From the NCBI RefSeq assembly GCF_030268225.1, contig NZ_BSQG01000002.1:248001-312000 (forward strand): a stretch of 64,000 bases of DNA. Direction: 5' to 3'. Below, one piece after another: positions 51,770-60,262 of this stretch. A model generated the notes under the pieces. That model was not told the DNA's origin. It saw only the letters and a program-made list of their open reading frames with translations, and did no database searches. Within the stretch, counting starts at the first letter, position 1. Each line of letters opens with the position of its first letter. The translations under genes were made by a program, and so were the position numbers. The stretch comes from Nocardiopsis ansamitocini. GTDB taxonomy: Bacteria > Actinomycetota > Actinomycetes > Streptosporangiales > Streptosporangiaceae.

Positions 51770-52560
51770 GGGCCGGCAGACCCGTGGCCGTCCTCCGATC
51801 CGTCCGCCGCTCGCCGGTCTGCCAGTTCCCGGCGTACCAGGGAGGCCCAGAACGCAAGTGCGGCGACGGCGAACACCCACCACTGTGCGGCATAGCTGAG
51901 GTTCCTGAAATTCCAGGAGATCTCCTCAGGGGGCTGCGGCGGCGGAATTTCACGCAGTCCCTCGGCGGCGCCCGCGGTCGGTGCGGGGGTCTGCCCGGCC
52001 AGGGTGACGTAACCCTCGTAGAGCCGATAAGGCCATTCGTTGACCAGCAGGGCAGGAGCGATCCTGGCGACCTGCCCGTCGGGCACCGACATCGCGGTGT
52101 AGCCCTTCTCGACCTCGTTCTGTGGTGGCAGCAGCCAGCCCTCGACCGTCACCTCTCCCTCTGCGGCCGGCGGGGGGGCGTCCGCGGCTTCGGCCGGCAG
52201 CCAGCCGCGGTTCACGATCACCGCGGTGTCTCCGGAAGTCACCAGCGGGGTGATGACGTAATACCCCTCCTGCCCCTCGGGCGACAGCGCGGGCGCGAGC
52301 AACTGCGCGTTTGTGTCGAACGCCCCGGTTGCCCGCACGGCCTCGTTGGCCAGGCTCTGGGGCATGTAGTCGCCCGGGGCGAGCAGGTCCTCGATGGCGT
52401 CGGCCTGGTTCAGGTCCTCGACCGGATTGGTGATGGTCGCCCGGTCGGGCTGCTGGGCACTCTGGTACTGCCAATAGCCGAAGCTGATGCAGCACAGCAC
52501 GGCGAGCAGTGCCGTCAGGTGGATGCCCAGCCAGTTGGGCCGCAGAAGGGGAAAGCGCAC
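51736..52560 (-). CDS. SURF1-family protein, copy 2
   Basis: A 274-aa SURF1 paralogue of the 37.4-kb gene: N-terminal helix (GIHLTALLAVLCCISFGYWQYQ), YYVITPLVTSGDTAVIVNRGWLP and a C-terminal helix (WWVFAVAALAFWASLVRREL). Start GTG 52560. Two SURF1 genes in one window is unusual. The copies differ strongly outside the core motifs, so they may serve different oxidases. Confidence 0.82.
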   Translation of the reverse strand: MRFPLLRPNWLGIHLTALLAVLCCISFGYWQYQSAQQPDRATITNPVEDLNQADAIEDLLAPGDYMPQSLANEAVRATGAFDTNAQLLAPALSPEGQEGYYVITPLVTSGDTAVIVNRGWLPAEAADAPPPAAEGEVTVEGWLLPPQNEVEKGYTAMSVPDGQVARIAPALLVNEWPYRLYEGYVTLAGQTPAPTAGAAEGLREIPPPQPPEEISWNFRNLSYAAQWWVFAVAALAFWASLVRRELADRRAADGSEDGHGSAGPQPSAAGAVTD

Positions 52561-52652
52561 GTGCCCAGGCTATGTCCGACACGTGAGCGGGGAAGCGGGA
52601 CCCCCTGTTGTGCGTTCGGCGACCGACTTGGCGTTGTATAGAGACGCGAGTG

Positions 52653-52674
52653 GCGATTACTTTAAGTAATTCGC
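52653..52674. promoter_or_regulatory. AT-rich inverted repeat in the 513-bp SURF1/DUF6243 intergenic region
   Basis: GCGATTACTT and AAGTAATTCGC pair with one bulged A around a single T. It lies about 95 bp before the minus-strand SURF1 start and 13 bp before a plus-strand promoter, so it could control either. The rest of the gap (52724-53073) holds only a CGACTCCT/AGGAGTCG hairpin (52776-52797) and no supported gene. Confidence 0.45.
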
Positions 52675-52686
52675 TGTGACGTAGGG

Positions 52687-52716
52687 TTGTCTTGCCAGGT
52701 GGACTGTGGGTAATCT
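52687..52716 (+). promoter_or_regulatory. Putative promoter for the DUF6243 gene
   Basis: TTGTCT and TAATCT are separated by 18 bp. The start codon lies about 350 bp downstream, implying a long leader or an unseen small gene. Confidence 0.4.
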
Positions 52717-53073
52717 AGCTACCAGAGCGGGAGAGATACAACGAAAAAACCCGCTACGTGAACTTTTTGAGGCCACGACTCCTGGGGGGAGGAGTCGCAG
52801 GCCGTTCCCAGAGCGAGGGTCGTCTCCGTGGTTTCGAGGGGGGACATGGAGCCGGTCTTCGCGTACACATCGGTCGCCGTCTGCGGAATTGGGGGATTTC
52901 GCGGACGGCGGCCGATGGTGTTTTTCGGGGTGGGCCCGACGGTTCCCGAGTGGGAAAACCGAGTGCGGTCCCGGCCCGCGAGAAGTTACGGTTGCCCGGT
53001 CACATATGCTCTCGCACCCGCGGTCGCTTCAGATCCCGGACGCGAGACGGACGAGGGCAAAGGAGGTACCGCC

Positions 53074-53274
53074 ATGGCACGCACGCGCAACAGCCTGCTC
53101 GGGATGGGTGGGCAGCGCAAGAAGCTGTCCAGGACGGACCTGAAGGGCGCCGACGCGGCAGCCGGCGGCAACGGGTCGGATCCGCTGGCGCACAAACGCG
53201 AACTGCTGGAGAAGCTCAAGGAGCAGGCCGCCAAGAAGGCCGACCAGAGCGGGGAGTCCGGCGCGAAGAAGTGA
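53074..53274 (+). CDS. Small DUF6243 family protein
   Basis: A 66-aa protein: MARTRNSLLGMGGQRKKLSR followed by a Gly/Ala linker and a charged helix HKRELLEKLKEQAAKK. This layout is common in Streptomyces (DUF6243), with no known function. AAAGGAGG lies seven bases before the ATG. Confidence 0.78.
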   Translation: MARTRNSLLGMGGQRKKLSRTDLKGADAAAGGNGSDPLAHKRELLEKLKEQAAKKADQSGESGAKK

Positions 53275-53282
53275 CGTGATCC

Positions 53283-53315
53283 GTGCCCGGGCCGCCGTCG
53301 TGTGGGCCCGGGCAC
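53283..53315 (+). terminator. Terminator after the DUF6243 gene
   Basis: GTGCCCGGGC and GCCCGGGCAC arms with a 13-nt loop. Confidence 0.75.
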
Positions 53316-53571
53316 TCGGCGTTTGCGGACGTGGTCGGTCCTGTCCCGCCATAGCGTTTGTTCGCCCTGAAAAGTGTTGATTTCTCCTCCCTTTCAGGCC
53401 GCTCGCATGTGACCTGGTGGGACGGTCGACAGTGGGGTTCGCCGGCCGGTGACGGCCGCACCGGACGGGGCGGTTCGGCCGAATCTGCCCGCCTGGGCCG
53501 GTAGCGTGGCGAATTCCGGGGCCTTTACTCGGGCCCGCCCACGTCAGTGCCGCGTGGAGGAGGGAACCCCC

Positions 53572-55362
53572 ATGACCAGTCCGCTACTCCCGGCCGACCC
53601 GTCCGGCGTCGGCGGTTACGAACTGCTCGCCCGCATCGGTCAGGGCGGTCAGGGTGTCGTCTACCTCGGGCGCGCTCCCGGTGGCGGGAAACCCGTCGCG
53701 ATCAAGGTGATGAGCGGCTCCTGGGCGACCGACGACCGGCTGCGCCACCGCTTCGTCAAAGAGGTCGAAGCAACCTCCCGGGTCGCGGCCTTCTGCACGG
53801 CTGCCGTGCTCGACCAGGACGTGGACGCCGACCCGCCCTACATCGTCAGCGAGTACATCGAAGGACCCTCGCTGCGCGAGGCGGTTCTGGGCGAGGGGCC
53901 GCACACCGGTACCGCGCTGGACCGCCTCGCCATCGCCACGGCCACAGCGCTGGTGGCGATTCACCAGGCCGACGTCGTGCACCGCGACTTCAAGCCGGCC
54001 AACGTGCTCCTCGGGCCGGACGGGCCCCGCGTGATCGACTTCGGGATCGCGCGGTCCACCGACGCCACCATCACCGCGACATCCTCCATCGTGGGGACAC
54101 CCGCCTACATGGCGCCCGAGCAGGTACGCGGACACGAGGTCACCTTTGCTGCCGACGTCTTCGCCTGGGCCGGGGTCATGGTGTTCGCGGCGACCGGCGT
54201 CTCACCGTTCCAGGACGAGACCCTGCCGGCCGTGATCAACCGGGTCCTCAACGAGAGCCCCCGGCTCGACGGGGTGCCCGATCCCCTGCGCACCCTGTTG
54301 CAGGCATGTCTGAACAAGGAACCGGGGAGCCGGCCCACCGCGACCCAGGTGCTGGGGGTCCTGGTCGGGCACGAACCGGCCACGATCGCCTCCCTTCCCG
54401 TCGCGACGGTCCTCTCCCAGGGGTATACCGCCGCCACCAGCGCACAGCCCCGGATCGCCTCGACGGCAGCGCTACTGCTGTCCGGTCCTAACGGGGGGAC
54501 CGCAGCCGCGCAGGAGCAGGGGGAAGCCCCACCGGCCACCGGTCTTGCCGGCCTGGCCGCCGCCACCCGCAGGTACGAGAAAGGGACGGTCGGCAGCCCC
54601 CTCCCCATTCCCAGTCCCACCACCGGTAGCAGGCCGATGCGCACGAGCAGTGGGCTCGCCGCCCTGGTGACCGGTGACGTCGCCGCTGGACGCGCCGCCA
54701 CGCCTCCCCCGGACAGCGGGGCACTCCAGCGCGGCTCCGTTCCGGAGCGCGGACAGGCTCCGGTGACGGCCGCGCAATCCGTTGCCGCGCCGACCACCGG
54801 CCCTCTCCCGGCGGAACAGCCCACCGGTCGGTACCGAAGCACCCGATCAGGGGCAAGCGGTGGCCGGTCCAGAACCCTGTGGTCCTGGTCGCTTGCGGCC
54901 GGGCTGCTCGTGGTGGGCGGCTTGGTCGGCTGGACGCTCTACGGTCAGCTCACCGACTCCTCTGGCCGTTCGGAAGTCGAGTTCGTACGGGAGGACGTCG
55001 GGCCCGAGCCGTCCGCGCCCGAGCCCGCATCCGGTGTTCCGCCAGTGGTGGAGCCGAATCCGGGGGAGCAGGACCGCCCCGGTGCCACACCGGTACAGGA
55101 GTCGCCCTCCGCGCCCGCCTCCGAGCCGGATTACCCGCCTTCGCCCGGCGTTCCCAGCGAGGGCTCCGATTGGAGCACCCCGCCCGACGTGCCCGGAAGC
55201 CCGGGTGCCCCCGACTCCCCCGATGCGCCCGACGTGCCCGAAGAGCCGGAGATGCCGCCGGGAGGCCCCGATGGCACGGACGACACCGATGTCCCCAGCG
55301 AACCCGACGCCCCTGATGCCGGCGGGGCGCCGCTCCCCCAGACCGGGGAGCTGACGGACTGA
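53572..55362 (+). CDS. Membrane-anchored Ser/Thr protein kinase (PknB/PASTA-less type)
   Basis: A 596-aa protein. Kinase domain 16-275: glycine loop IGQGGQGVV (22-30), Lys45, catalytic HRDFKPAN (137-144), DFG at 156-158 and APE near 181-183. A 165-residue juxtamembrane region precedes one membrane helix (about 440-460). The extracytoplasmic part is Pro/Glu/Asp-rich without PASTA or another sensor domain, and ends in LPQTGELTD. GGAGG lies ten bases before ATG 53572. Substrates unknown; such kinases regulate growth and envelope in actinomycetes. Confidence 0.9.
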   Translation: MTSPLLPADPSGVGGYELLARIGQGGQGVVYLGRAPGGGKPVAIKVMSGSWATDDRLRHRFVKEVEATSRVAAFCTAAVLDQDVDADPPYIVSEYIEGPSLREAVLGEGPHTGTALDRLAIATATALVAIHQADVVHRDFKPANVLLGPDGPRVIDFGIARSTDATITATSSIVGTPAYMAPEQVRGHEVTFAADVFAWAGVMVFAATGVSPFQDETLPAVINRVLNESPRLDGVPDPLRTLLQACLNKEPGSRPTATQVLGVLVGHEPATIASLPVATVLSQGYTAATSAQPRIASTAALLLSGPNGGTAAAQEQGEAPPATGLAGLAAATRRYEKGTVGSPLPIPSPTTGSRPMRTSSGLAALVTGDVAAGRAATPPPDSGALQRGSVPERGQAPVTAAQSVAAPTTGPLPAEQPTGRYRSTRSGASGGRSRTLWSWSLAAGLLVVGGLVGWTLYGQLTDSSGRSEVEFVREDVGPEPSAPEPASGVPPVVEPNPGEQDRPGATPVQESPSAPASEPDYPPSPGVPSEGSDWSTPPDVPGSPGAPDSPDAPDVPEEPEMPPGGPDGTDDTDVPSEPDAPDAGGAPLPQTGELTD

Positions 55363-55370
55363 TCGCCTGT

Positions 55371-55387
55371 CCCCCCGTTATGGGGGG
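55371..55387 (+). terminator. Short C/G hairpin after the kinase gene
   Basis: CCCCCC-GTTAT-GGGGGG nine bases after the kinase stop. Confidence 0.5.
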
Positions 55388-55481
55388 TCATCCCTCCTCC
55401 GTACGTGGCACGGTGGGGAAAGCTCCTTGTGCACGTGGGGATACCGGTAGGCTTTCGGCCAGCTGTCCCAGGAGGTCACAG

Positions 55482-56279
55482 ATGACCGTTGTTCCCCTTC
55501 AGTACCGTTTTGACGGGCCTCGGAACGCGCCCGTGGTGGTGCTCATTCCGGCACTCGGCGCGAAGTGGTCGATGTGGGAGCCGCAGATGCCCGAGCTCAC
55601 CCGCAGTCTGCGGGTGCTGCGGGTCAACCACCGAGGCCACGGGGACTCGCCCGCGCCCAGCGGCGCCTACTCGCTGCAGGAACTGGGTGGGGACCTGTTG
55701 TCCCTGGTGGATCACTGCGAGCTGGAGCAGGTGTCGGTCGTCGGTGCTGGCCTGGGCGCCATGGTCGGGCTGTGGGCCGCCGCAGCGGAACCCTCCAGGG
55801 TGACCCGGTTGGCCCTCATGTCCTCCACCTCGTGGGCGCCGCGCGACCATCGCTGGAGACGCCTGGCCGCGGAGGCCAGGGCGTCAGGAACGGTCGGCGT
55901 CTCCGACGCCGTCACCCGCTCTTGGTTCACTCCGTTGTTCCGGGAGCAGCGGCCCGATATCGTCTCCCGTTTCGTCGAGGAGTTCGAGCGCGTCGGTTCA
56001 GACGGTTACGCCGGGTGCTGCGACGCGGTGTCCGACCTCGACCACCGTGCGATGGCGGCCAAAGTACAGGCGGCCACCCTCGTCGTCTCCGCTGCCCACG
56101 ATCCGGAGACTCCCCCCGGACACGGTCGCCGTCTCGCCCGCGCCATCCCGGGCGCGCGGTTCGAACTGGTCAATGGTGCCGCTCATCTCGCCAACATCGA
56201 GCGCTCCGACAGGGTCAACGATCTCCTGATGTCCCACTTGGCCCCTGCACGGCTGTTTCCCGACAGCGATCAGTTCTGA
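55482..56279 (+). CDS. PcaD-like alpha/beta-hydrolase with glycine at the nucleophile
   Basis: A 265-aa protein resembling 3-oxoadipate enol-lactonase: LIPALGAKWSMW, NHRGHGDSPAP, acid in SAAHDPETPP and His in NGAAHLANIE. The nucleophile elbow reads VVGAGLGAM, so Gly90 replaces Ser. Start ATG 55482 has GGAGG six bases upstream. No other beta-ketoadipate genes are nearby, so the name describes fold only. Confidence 0.7.
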   Translation: MTVVPLQYRFDGPRNAPVVVLIPALGAKWSMWEPQMPELTRSLRVLRVNHRGHGDSPAPSGAYSLQELGGDLLSLVDHCELEQVSVVGAGLGAMVGLWAAAAEPSRVTRLALMSSTSWAPRDHRWRRLAAEARASGTVGVSDAVTRSWFTPLFREQRPDIVSRFVEEFERVGSDGYAGCCDAVSDLDHRAMAAKVQAATLVVSAAHDPETPPGHGRRLARAIPGARFELVNGAAHLANIERSDRVNDLLMSHLAPARLFPDSDQF

Positions 56280-56356
56280 TCGTGCGGAAGCCGGTGCGGG
56301 CGAACGCCTGAGGCGATGCCACCGCGGGGCCGGTGCGGTCCGGCTGCCCGCGCGGC

Positions 56357-56752
56357 TCAGACCCTCAGGGGACGGTTGATCTCCAACAGGTAGCCGTCGG
56401 GATCGCGGAAGTGGGCCGCGCGAATTCCCCAGGCGGTCCAGTCCTTTGCGGGGGAGGCCATCGGCACACCCGCCGCGAGGAGCTCGGCGGCCTTCGCGTC
56501 CACGTCGTCCACTTCGAAGATGACGGCTATCCGGTCCTGGCGCGGCAGATGGGGGTCGTCCGCGTCGGTTCCCAGAGCTTCGGCCACCACCTCGCGCTGG
56601 TTGAGCGCGAGCTTGGTCGACGACCCCACCTCGAACTCTGCGTAACGCGTCTCCTCCGATCCCCAGAGCACGGGGAACTTCAGCACGTCGGCGTAGAAGC
56701 GGAAGCACGCCTCGTAGTCGTCGGCAAGGAGCCGGATGTAGCTGAACCGCAT
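56357..56752 (-). CDS. VOC-superfamily (glyoxalase/dioxygenase-fold) protein
   Basis: A 131-aa protein with two beta-alpha-beta-beta-beta modules: RFSYIRLLADDYEACFRFY, FEVDDVDAKAAEL and FRDPDGYLLEINRPL, the last with the metal-ligand Glu. Start ATG 56752 has GGAGG six bases upstream. Divergent from the ABC cassette. Glyoxalase, fosfomycin-resistance or bleomycin-binding roles are all possible. Confidence 0.75.
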   Translation of the reverse strand: MRFSYIRLLADDYEACFRFYADVLKFPVLWGSEETRYAEFEVGSSTKLALNQREVVAEALGTDADDPHLPRQDRIAVIFEVDDVDAKAAELLAAGVPMASPAKDWTAWGIRAAHFRDPDGYLLEINRPLRV

Positions 56753-56897
56753 GGGGTACCTCCGCGGGGACGCTGATCGGCCTGATGGCCCATTCTGCCT
56801 TCGCGGGGGCTCGCGTCCAGGGACCTCGGCCCGTCCAGGGTGTCCGGAACCGGACGACAGGCGAACACCAGCAGACATGTAGTCCCATGTTTTCATT

Positions 56898-56908
56898 ATG
56901 TAGTACAT
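56898..56908. promoter_or_regulatory. Palindromic operator candidate before the ABC cassette
   Basis: ATGTAGTACAT, an 11-bp palindrome in the 198-bp divergent gap, 42 bp before the ABC start. A good candidate site for the cassette's own XRE regulator or another factor. Confidence 0.4.
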
Positions 56909-56950
56909 CTGCTATCAATTGAAGTAGACGAGCAATGAGGAGGTGGGGTC

Positions 56951-57910
56951 ATGGCAATGGCTCCCGAATCCGCCCCCCGGACGGAGCAGGCTGCTGTCCC
57001 CGAGGGGGACACGGTGATCGACGTTCGCGACCTGCGGATGCGCTACGGGGTGTCGGACGTGCTCAAGGGGGTGGACTTCCAAGCCGTGCGGGGTGAGGTG
57101 CTGGTGCTGCTGGGCCCCAACGGCGCGGGAAAGACCACCACCATCGAGATCCTTGAGGGGTTTCGGATGCGTTCGGCCGGGGCGGTGCGGGTCCTGGACA
57201 CCGACCCCGCTCAGGGCGGAGAGGCATGGCGTGCCCGCCTCGGTGTGGTCCTGCAGTCCTGGCGCGACCACGGTAAGTGGACCGTCGGTGAACTGCTGGA
57301 GCACTTCTCGCTGTACTACCGGCCCTACTCGACCCCCGACCGTCGGCGTCCGCGCGACGTCGCCGAGCTCATGGACCTGGTCGGCCTCACCGGGCACGCC
57401 CGCAAGCGGGTCAAGTCGCTCTCGGGCGGCCAGCGCCGCCGCCTCGACGTCGCGGTCGGCATTGTGGGAAGCCCGGAGCTGCTCTTTCTGGACGAGCCCA
57501 CTGCGGGCTTCGACCCCGAGGCCCGCCGGGACTTCCACGACCTGGTGCACCGGCTCTCGGACCTGGAGGACACCACGATCCTGCTCACCACGCACGACCT
57601 GGACGAAGCCGAGAAGCTCGCCGACCGCATCATGATCCTCGCCGACGGCCGGATCGTGGCCAACGGTACCGCCGCGGACCTCGCCCGGCAGGTGGGCGGA
57701 CAGACCGAGGTCCGCTGGATGCGTGGTGGCGAGCGGTTCGTGCACGCAGAGAAGGACGGCACCCGCTTCGTGCGCGAGCTCTTCGCCCAGCACGGTGACG
57801 AGATCACCGACCTGGAGGTGCGCCGCAGCACGCTGGAGGACGTCTACATATCGATGGTGCGCAGGCACGAGGACGGCGGCGGGCCGGCCCGGAGCGGAGA
57901 CGACCGATGA
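56951..57910 (+). CDS. ABC exporter ATPase (DrrA/CcmA-like)
   Basis: A 319-aa protein: Walker A GPNGAGKTTT, signature LSGGQRRRLD, Walker B LLFLDEPTAGFDP and H-loop TTHDLDEAEKLADR. C-terminal extension as in drug-efflux DrrA. GAGGAGG lies six bases upstream of ATG 56951. Stop overlaps the permease ATG (ATGA). With the permease it forms a small-molecule or lipid exporter. Confidence 0.9.
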   Translation: MAMAPESAPRTEQAAVPEGDTVIDVRDLRMRYGVSDVLKGVDFQAVRGEVLVLLGPNGAGKTTTIEILEGFRMRSAGAVRVLDTDPAQGGEAWRARLGVVLQSWRDHGKWTVGELLEHFSLYYRPYSTPDRRRPRDVAELMDLVGLTGHARKRVKSLSGGQRRRLDVAVGIVGSPELLFLDEPTAGFDPEARRDFHDLVHRLSDLEDTTILLTTHDLDEAEKLADRIMILADGRIVANGTAADLARQVGGQTEVRWMRGGERFVHAEKDGTRFVRELFAQHGDEITDLEVRRSTLEDVYISMVRRHEDGGGPARSGDDR

Positions 57911-58773
57911 ACACGACGCTTTTCGCTGTTCGGCTCGGTCTCGCCCGTGGCTGGATCGAGTTCCGACACACCCTGACCAGCCCCACCGACCTCGCCAGCT
58001 ACTGCCTGAACTCCGTCGTCTTCCTGGTCGTGCTGCTGTTCCTCGACGGCAACGCAATGGAGGCGACCGACCTCGCCGGGACGGACGTCTCCCAGGCCAC
58101 GATCGCGATGCCCGGTTTTCTCGCCATGACGCTCGTGCTCGGCGGGGTCCTGTCCATGGCCCAACTGCTGGCCTCCGAACGCGAGGACGGGACCTTGCTG
58201 AGGGCCAAGGCCACCCCCAAGGGCATCCTGGGCTACCTGGTCGGCAAGGTGCTCACCATCGCGCTGATGAGCGGGATGAGCATGCTGGTCATCCTGGTTC
58301 CCGCCGCGTTCCTGGTGAGCGGATTGCAGTTCAGCGCCACAGGGTGGCTCGTCCTGCTGGGGATCACCGTGCTGGGATTCCTCGCGGTCCTGCCGCTCGG
58401 TGCCATCGCGGGAGCGCTGTTCCCCAACCCGCGGGTGGTGGTGGGCACCCTGATGCTGGTGATCATGGGACTCGTCGTCATCTCCGGCGCGCTCTTCCCC
58501 ATCTCGATGCTCCCGGACTGGTTGGCCGGGGTCGCACAGGTGTTCCCGGTCTACTGGATCGCCCTGGGGATGCGTTCGGCCATGCTTCCCGACTTGGCGT
58601 TGGTCGAGGAGATCGGCGAGTCGTGGCGCCACCTGGAGACCCTTGGCGCCCTGGGAGCCTGGGCGGCCCTCGGACTGGTCATCGCCCCACTGGTCCTGCG
58701 TCGTATGGCAAGGAAGGAATCCGGTGGCAGCGTTGCGGAACGCCGCCACAAGGCCATGCAGCGCTTGACGTAG
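57907..58773 (+). CDS. ABC-2 type exporter permease
   Basis: A 288-aa protein with six membrane helices; the ABC-2 signature region includes GGVLSMAQLLASEREDGTLLRAK and VVISGALFPISMLPDWLAGVAQVFPVYW. It is translationally coupled to the ATPase gene. Followed by a small XRE regulator gene after 28 bp. Confidence 0.88.
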   Translation: MNTTLFAVRLGLARGWIEFRHTLTSPTDLASYCLNSVVFLVVLLFLDGNAMEATDLAGTDVSQATIAMPGFLAMTLVLGGVLSMAQLLASEREDGTLLRAKATPKGILGYLVGKVLTIALMSGMSMLVILVPAAFLVSGLQFSATGWLVLLGITVLGFLAVLPLGAIAGALFPNPRVVVGTLMLVIMGLVVISGALFPISMLPDWLAGVAQVFPVYWIALGMRSAMLPDLALVEEIGESWRHLETLGALGAWAALGLVIAPLVLRRMARKESGGSVAERRHKAMQRLT

Positions 58774-58801
58774 GCGCGGTATCCGGGAAGAAAGCACGGC
58801 G

Positions 58802-59044
58802 ATGAGCAACGAAACCGTCTACAACCGAATCGCGATGCTGCGCGCCGAGCGGGGGGTGTCGCGCCGCCAACTGGCGGAGGCCCTGGGAGTGCACTACCAG
58901 ACGGTGGGCTACCTGGAGCGCGGAGAGTACAGCCCGAGTCTGCATCTGGCCTTGCGGCTCGCAGGGTACTTCGAGGTCCCGGTGGAGGTGGTCTTCTCGA
59001 TCACACCCTTCCCCAGGATCGGAACCACGGAGAGGACGATCTGA
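58802..59044 (+). CDS. Small XRE-family DNA-binding regulator (YozG-like)
   Basis: An 80-aa protein that is almost entirely a helix-turn-helix: LRAERGVSRRQLAEALGVHY, then QTVGYLERGEYSPSLHLALR. Found in the same operon as an ABC exporter and a membrane protein, a common cassette in Firmicutes and actinobacteria. Its stop shares one base with the next ATG. Confidence 0.85.
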   Translation: MSNETVYNRIAMLRAERGVSRRQLAEALGVHYQTVGYLERGEYSPSLHLALRLAGYFEVPVEVVFSITPFPRIGTTERTI

Positions 59045-59562
59045 TGGCCGCGAACGGCAAAGGCGGACGGCGCAGCGCCGGCGAGGCGCTGGAGCAGACA
59101 GTCGAGCACGGTCCGGCGCGCCGCCGGTGGGCACGCCGGAGCAGACGGCGCTTGCTGGTGGCTGCGCAGACCGCGGTTCTGGCGGGAGCCTCCGCGCAGA
59201 TCGTCGCCTTCGACCTGCAGCCGCCGGGCGTGGCACTGACGCTCTTCCTGGTACTGCTGTCCCTCTACGCACTGCTGGGCACCCAGCTCAATCTCGCGTC
59301 CCGCTGGGTGGTCGGGCTGAGACTGGACGAGCGCCAGAGGGAGGACCGGGAACGGGCGCGCTCGGTGGGGTACCGCACGACCACGGTCCTGCTGTTCGGG
59401 CTGATGATGCTCGCAGTGGTGCTGTGGTCGGGGCGGCCGGACCTCGCGGTGCCGATGAACGCATTGGCGGCGCTGACGTTCCTGCTGGGTGGCGTACACA
59501 CCGGGTTGCCCGCGGCGGTGCTCGCGTGGCGGCTCCCCGACGAGACCCGGGACGACGAGTGA
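59044..59562 (+). CDS. Four-helix membrane protein of the ABC/XRE cassette, unknown function
   Basis: A 172-aa protein with a basic N-terminal 35 residues and four membrane helices (LLVAAQTAVLAGASAQIVAF, VALTLFLVLLSLYALLG, TTVLLFGLMMLAVVLWSG and a C-terminal one). Its ATG overlaps the XRE stop (TGATG). Similar small membrane proteins accompany YozG-like regulators; the function is unassigned. Confidence 0.72.
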   Translation: MAANGKGGRRSAGEALEQTVEHGPARRRWARRSRRRLLVAAQTAVLAGASAQIVAFDLQPPGVALTLFLVLLSLYALLGTQLNLASRWVVGLRLDERQREDRERARSVGYRTTTVLLFGLMMLAVVLWSGRPDLAVPMNALAALTFLLGGVHTGLPAAVLAWRLPDETRDDE

Positions 59563-59581
59563 CCGTCTTCCCGGGCGGCGG

Positions 59582-60226
59582 TCAGAAGATGTCGGGGCCG
59601 CCCCAGGCATAGGTGTCGCGATGGCGGATCTCGGCGAGCTCGTCCTCCGACAGCACACGCGGTGCCCCCAGGCGGCTGGCATCCAGGTACAGGGCCGCGA
59701 GCCACTCCAGCAGTCGAGCGTGTTCAAGGGCCTCGGCCAGGTCGGTGCCGGTGGCCACGCCGCCATGGTTGGCCAGCAGTGCGGCGCGTTTGCCCTTGAG
59801 CGCTTTGCATGCCTGGTCGGAGAGGTCGGCACTGCCGTAGGTGGCGTAGCGGGTCACGGGCACCGCGCCGCCCAGTCTTGCCGCCAGGTGGTGGATCGGG
59901 GGAAGCTCGGCCAGCACGCTGGACACCGCGGCCGCGGCGCGTGAGTGGGCCTGGACAACGGCGCCCGCGTCGGTCGCCCGGTAGATCCCCATGTGCAGAG
60001 TGGTCTCGGCCGCGGGGTCGCGTCGGCCTTCCAGCAGACGACCGTCGGTGGACAGTACCGGGCAGTCGCCCGGCTGAACGGAATGCAGGGCGGCACCCGT
60101 GGGTGTCGCCACGACCAGGTCGCCCGAGCGCATGCTGACCGTGCCGCCCTCGCCCACGGCCAGGCCGGTCTCGGCCAGTCGCCGCGCGGTCAGGCAGACG
60201 TCGCGGCGTTCTTGCTCCAGCAGCAT
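59582..60226 (-). CDS. Class II aldolase/adducin-family protein with altered zinc site
   Basis: A 214-aa protein of the L-fuculose-phosphate-aldolase/adducin fold: GDLVVATPTGAALH, catalytic Glu74 in ETTLHMG and His154 in LANHGGVATG. The zinc segment reads VVQAHSRAAAA, so His94 is kept but the usual first His is Gln92. A putative iron box and TATAAA element lie immediately upstream, indicating iron-controlled expression. Substrate unknown; Gln may still ligate metal. Confidence 0.78.
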   Translation of the reverse strand: MLLEQERRDVCLTARRLAETGLAVGEGGTVSMRSGDLVVATPTGAALHSVQPGDCPVLSTDGRLLEGRRDPAAETTLHMGIYRATDAGAVVQAHSRAAAAVSSVLAELPPIHHLAARLGGAVPVTRYATYGSADLSDQACKALKGKRAALLANHGGVATGTDLAEALEHARLLEWLAALYLDASRLGAPRVLSEDELAEIRHRDTYAWGGPDIF

Positions 60227-60262
60227 TTTTCCTCAACGGGGTCGTACGGGCAGAGGGCTTTA

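Noticed and set aside
55330-55362. LPQTG near the C-terminus of the Ser/Thr kinase as a sortase signal
   Set aside because: No hydrophobic helix or basic tail follows; the protein ends four residues later, so sorting is not possible.
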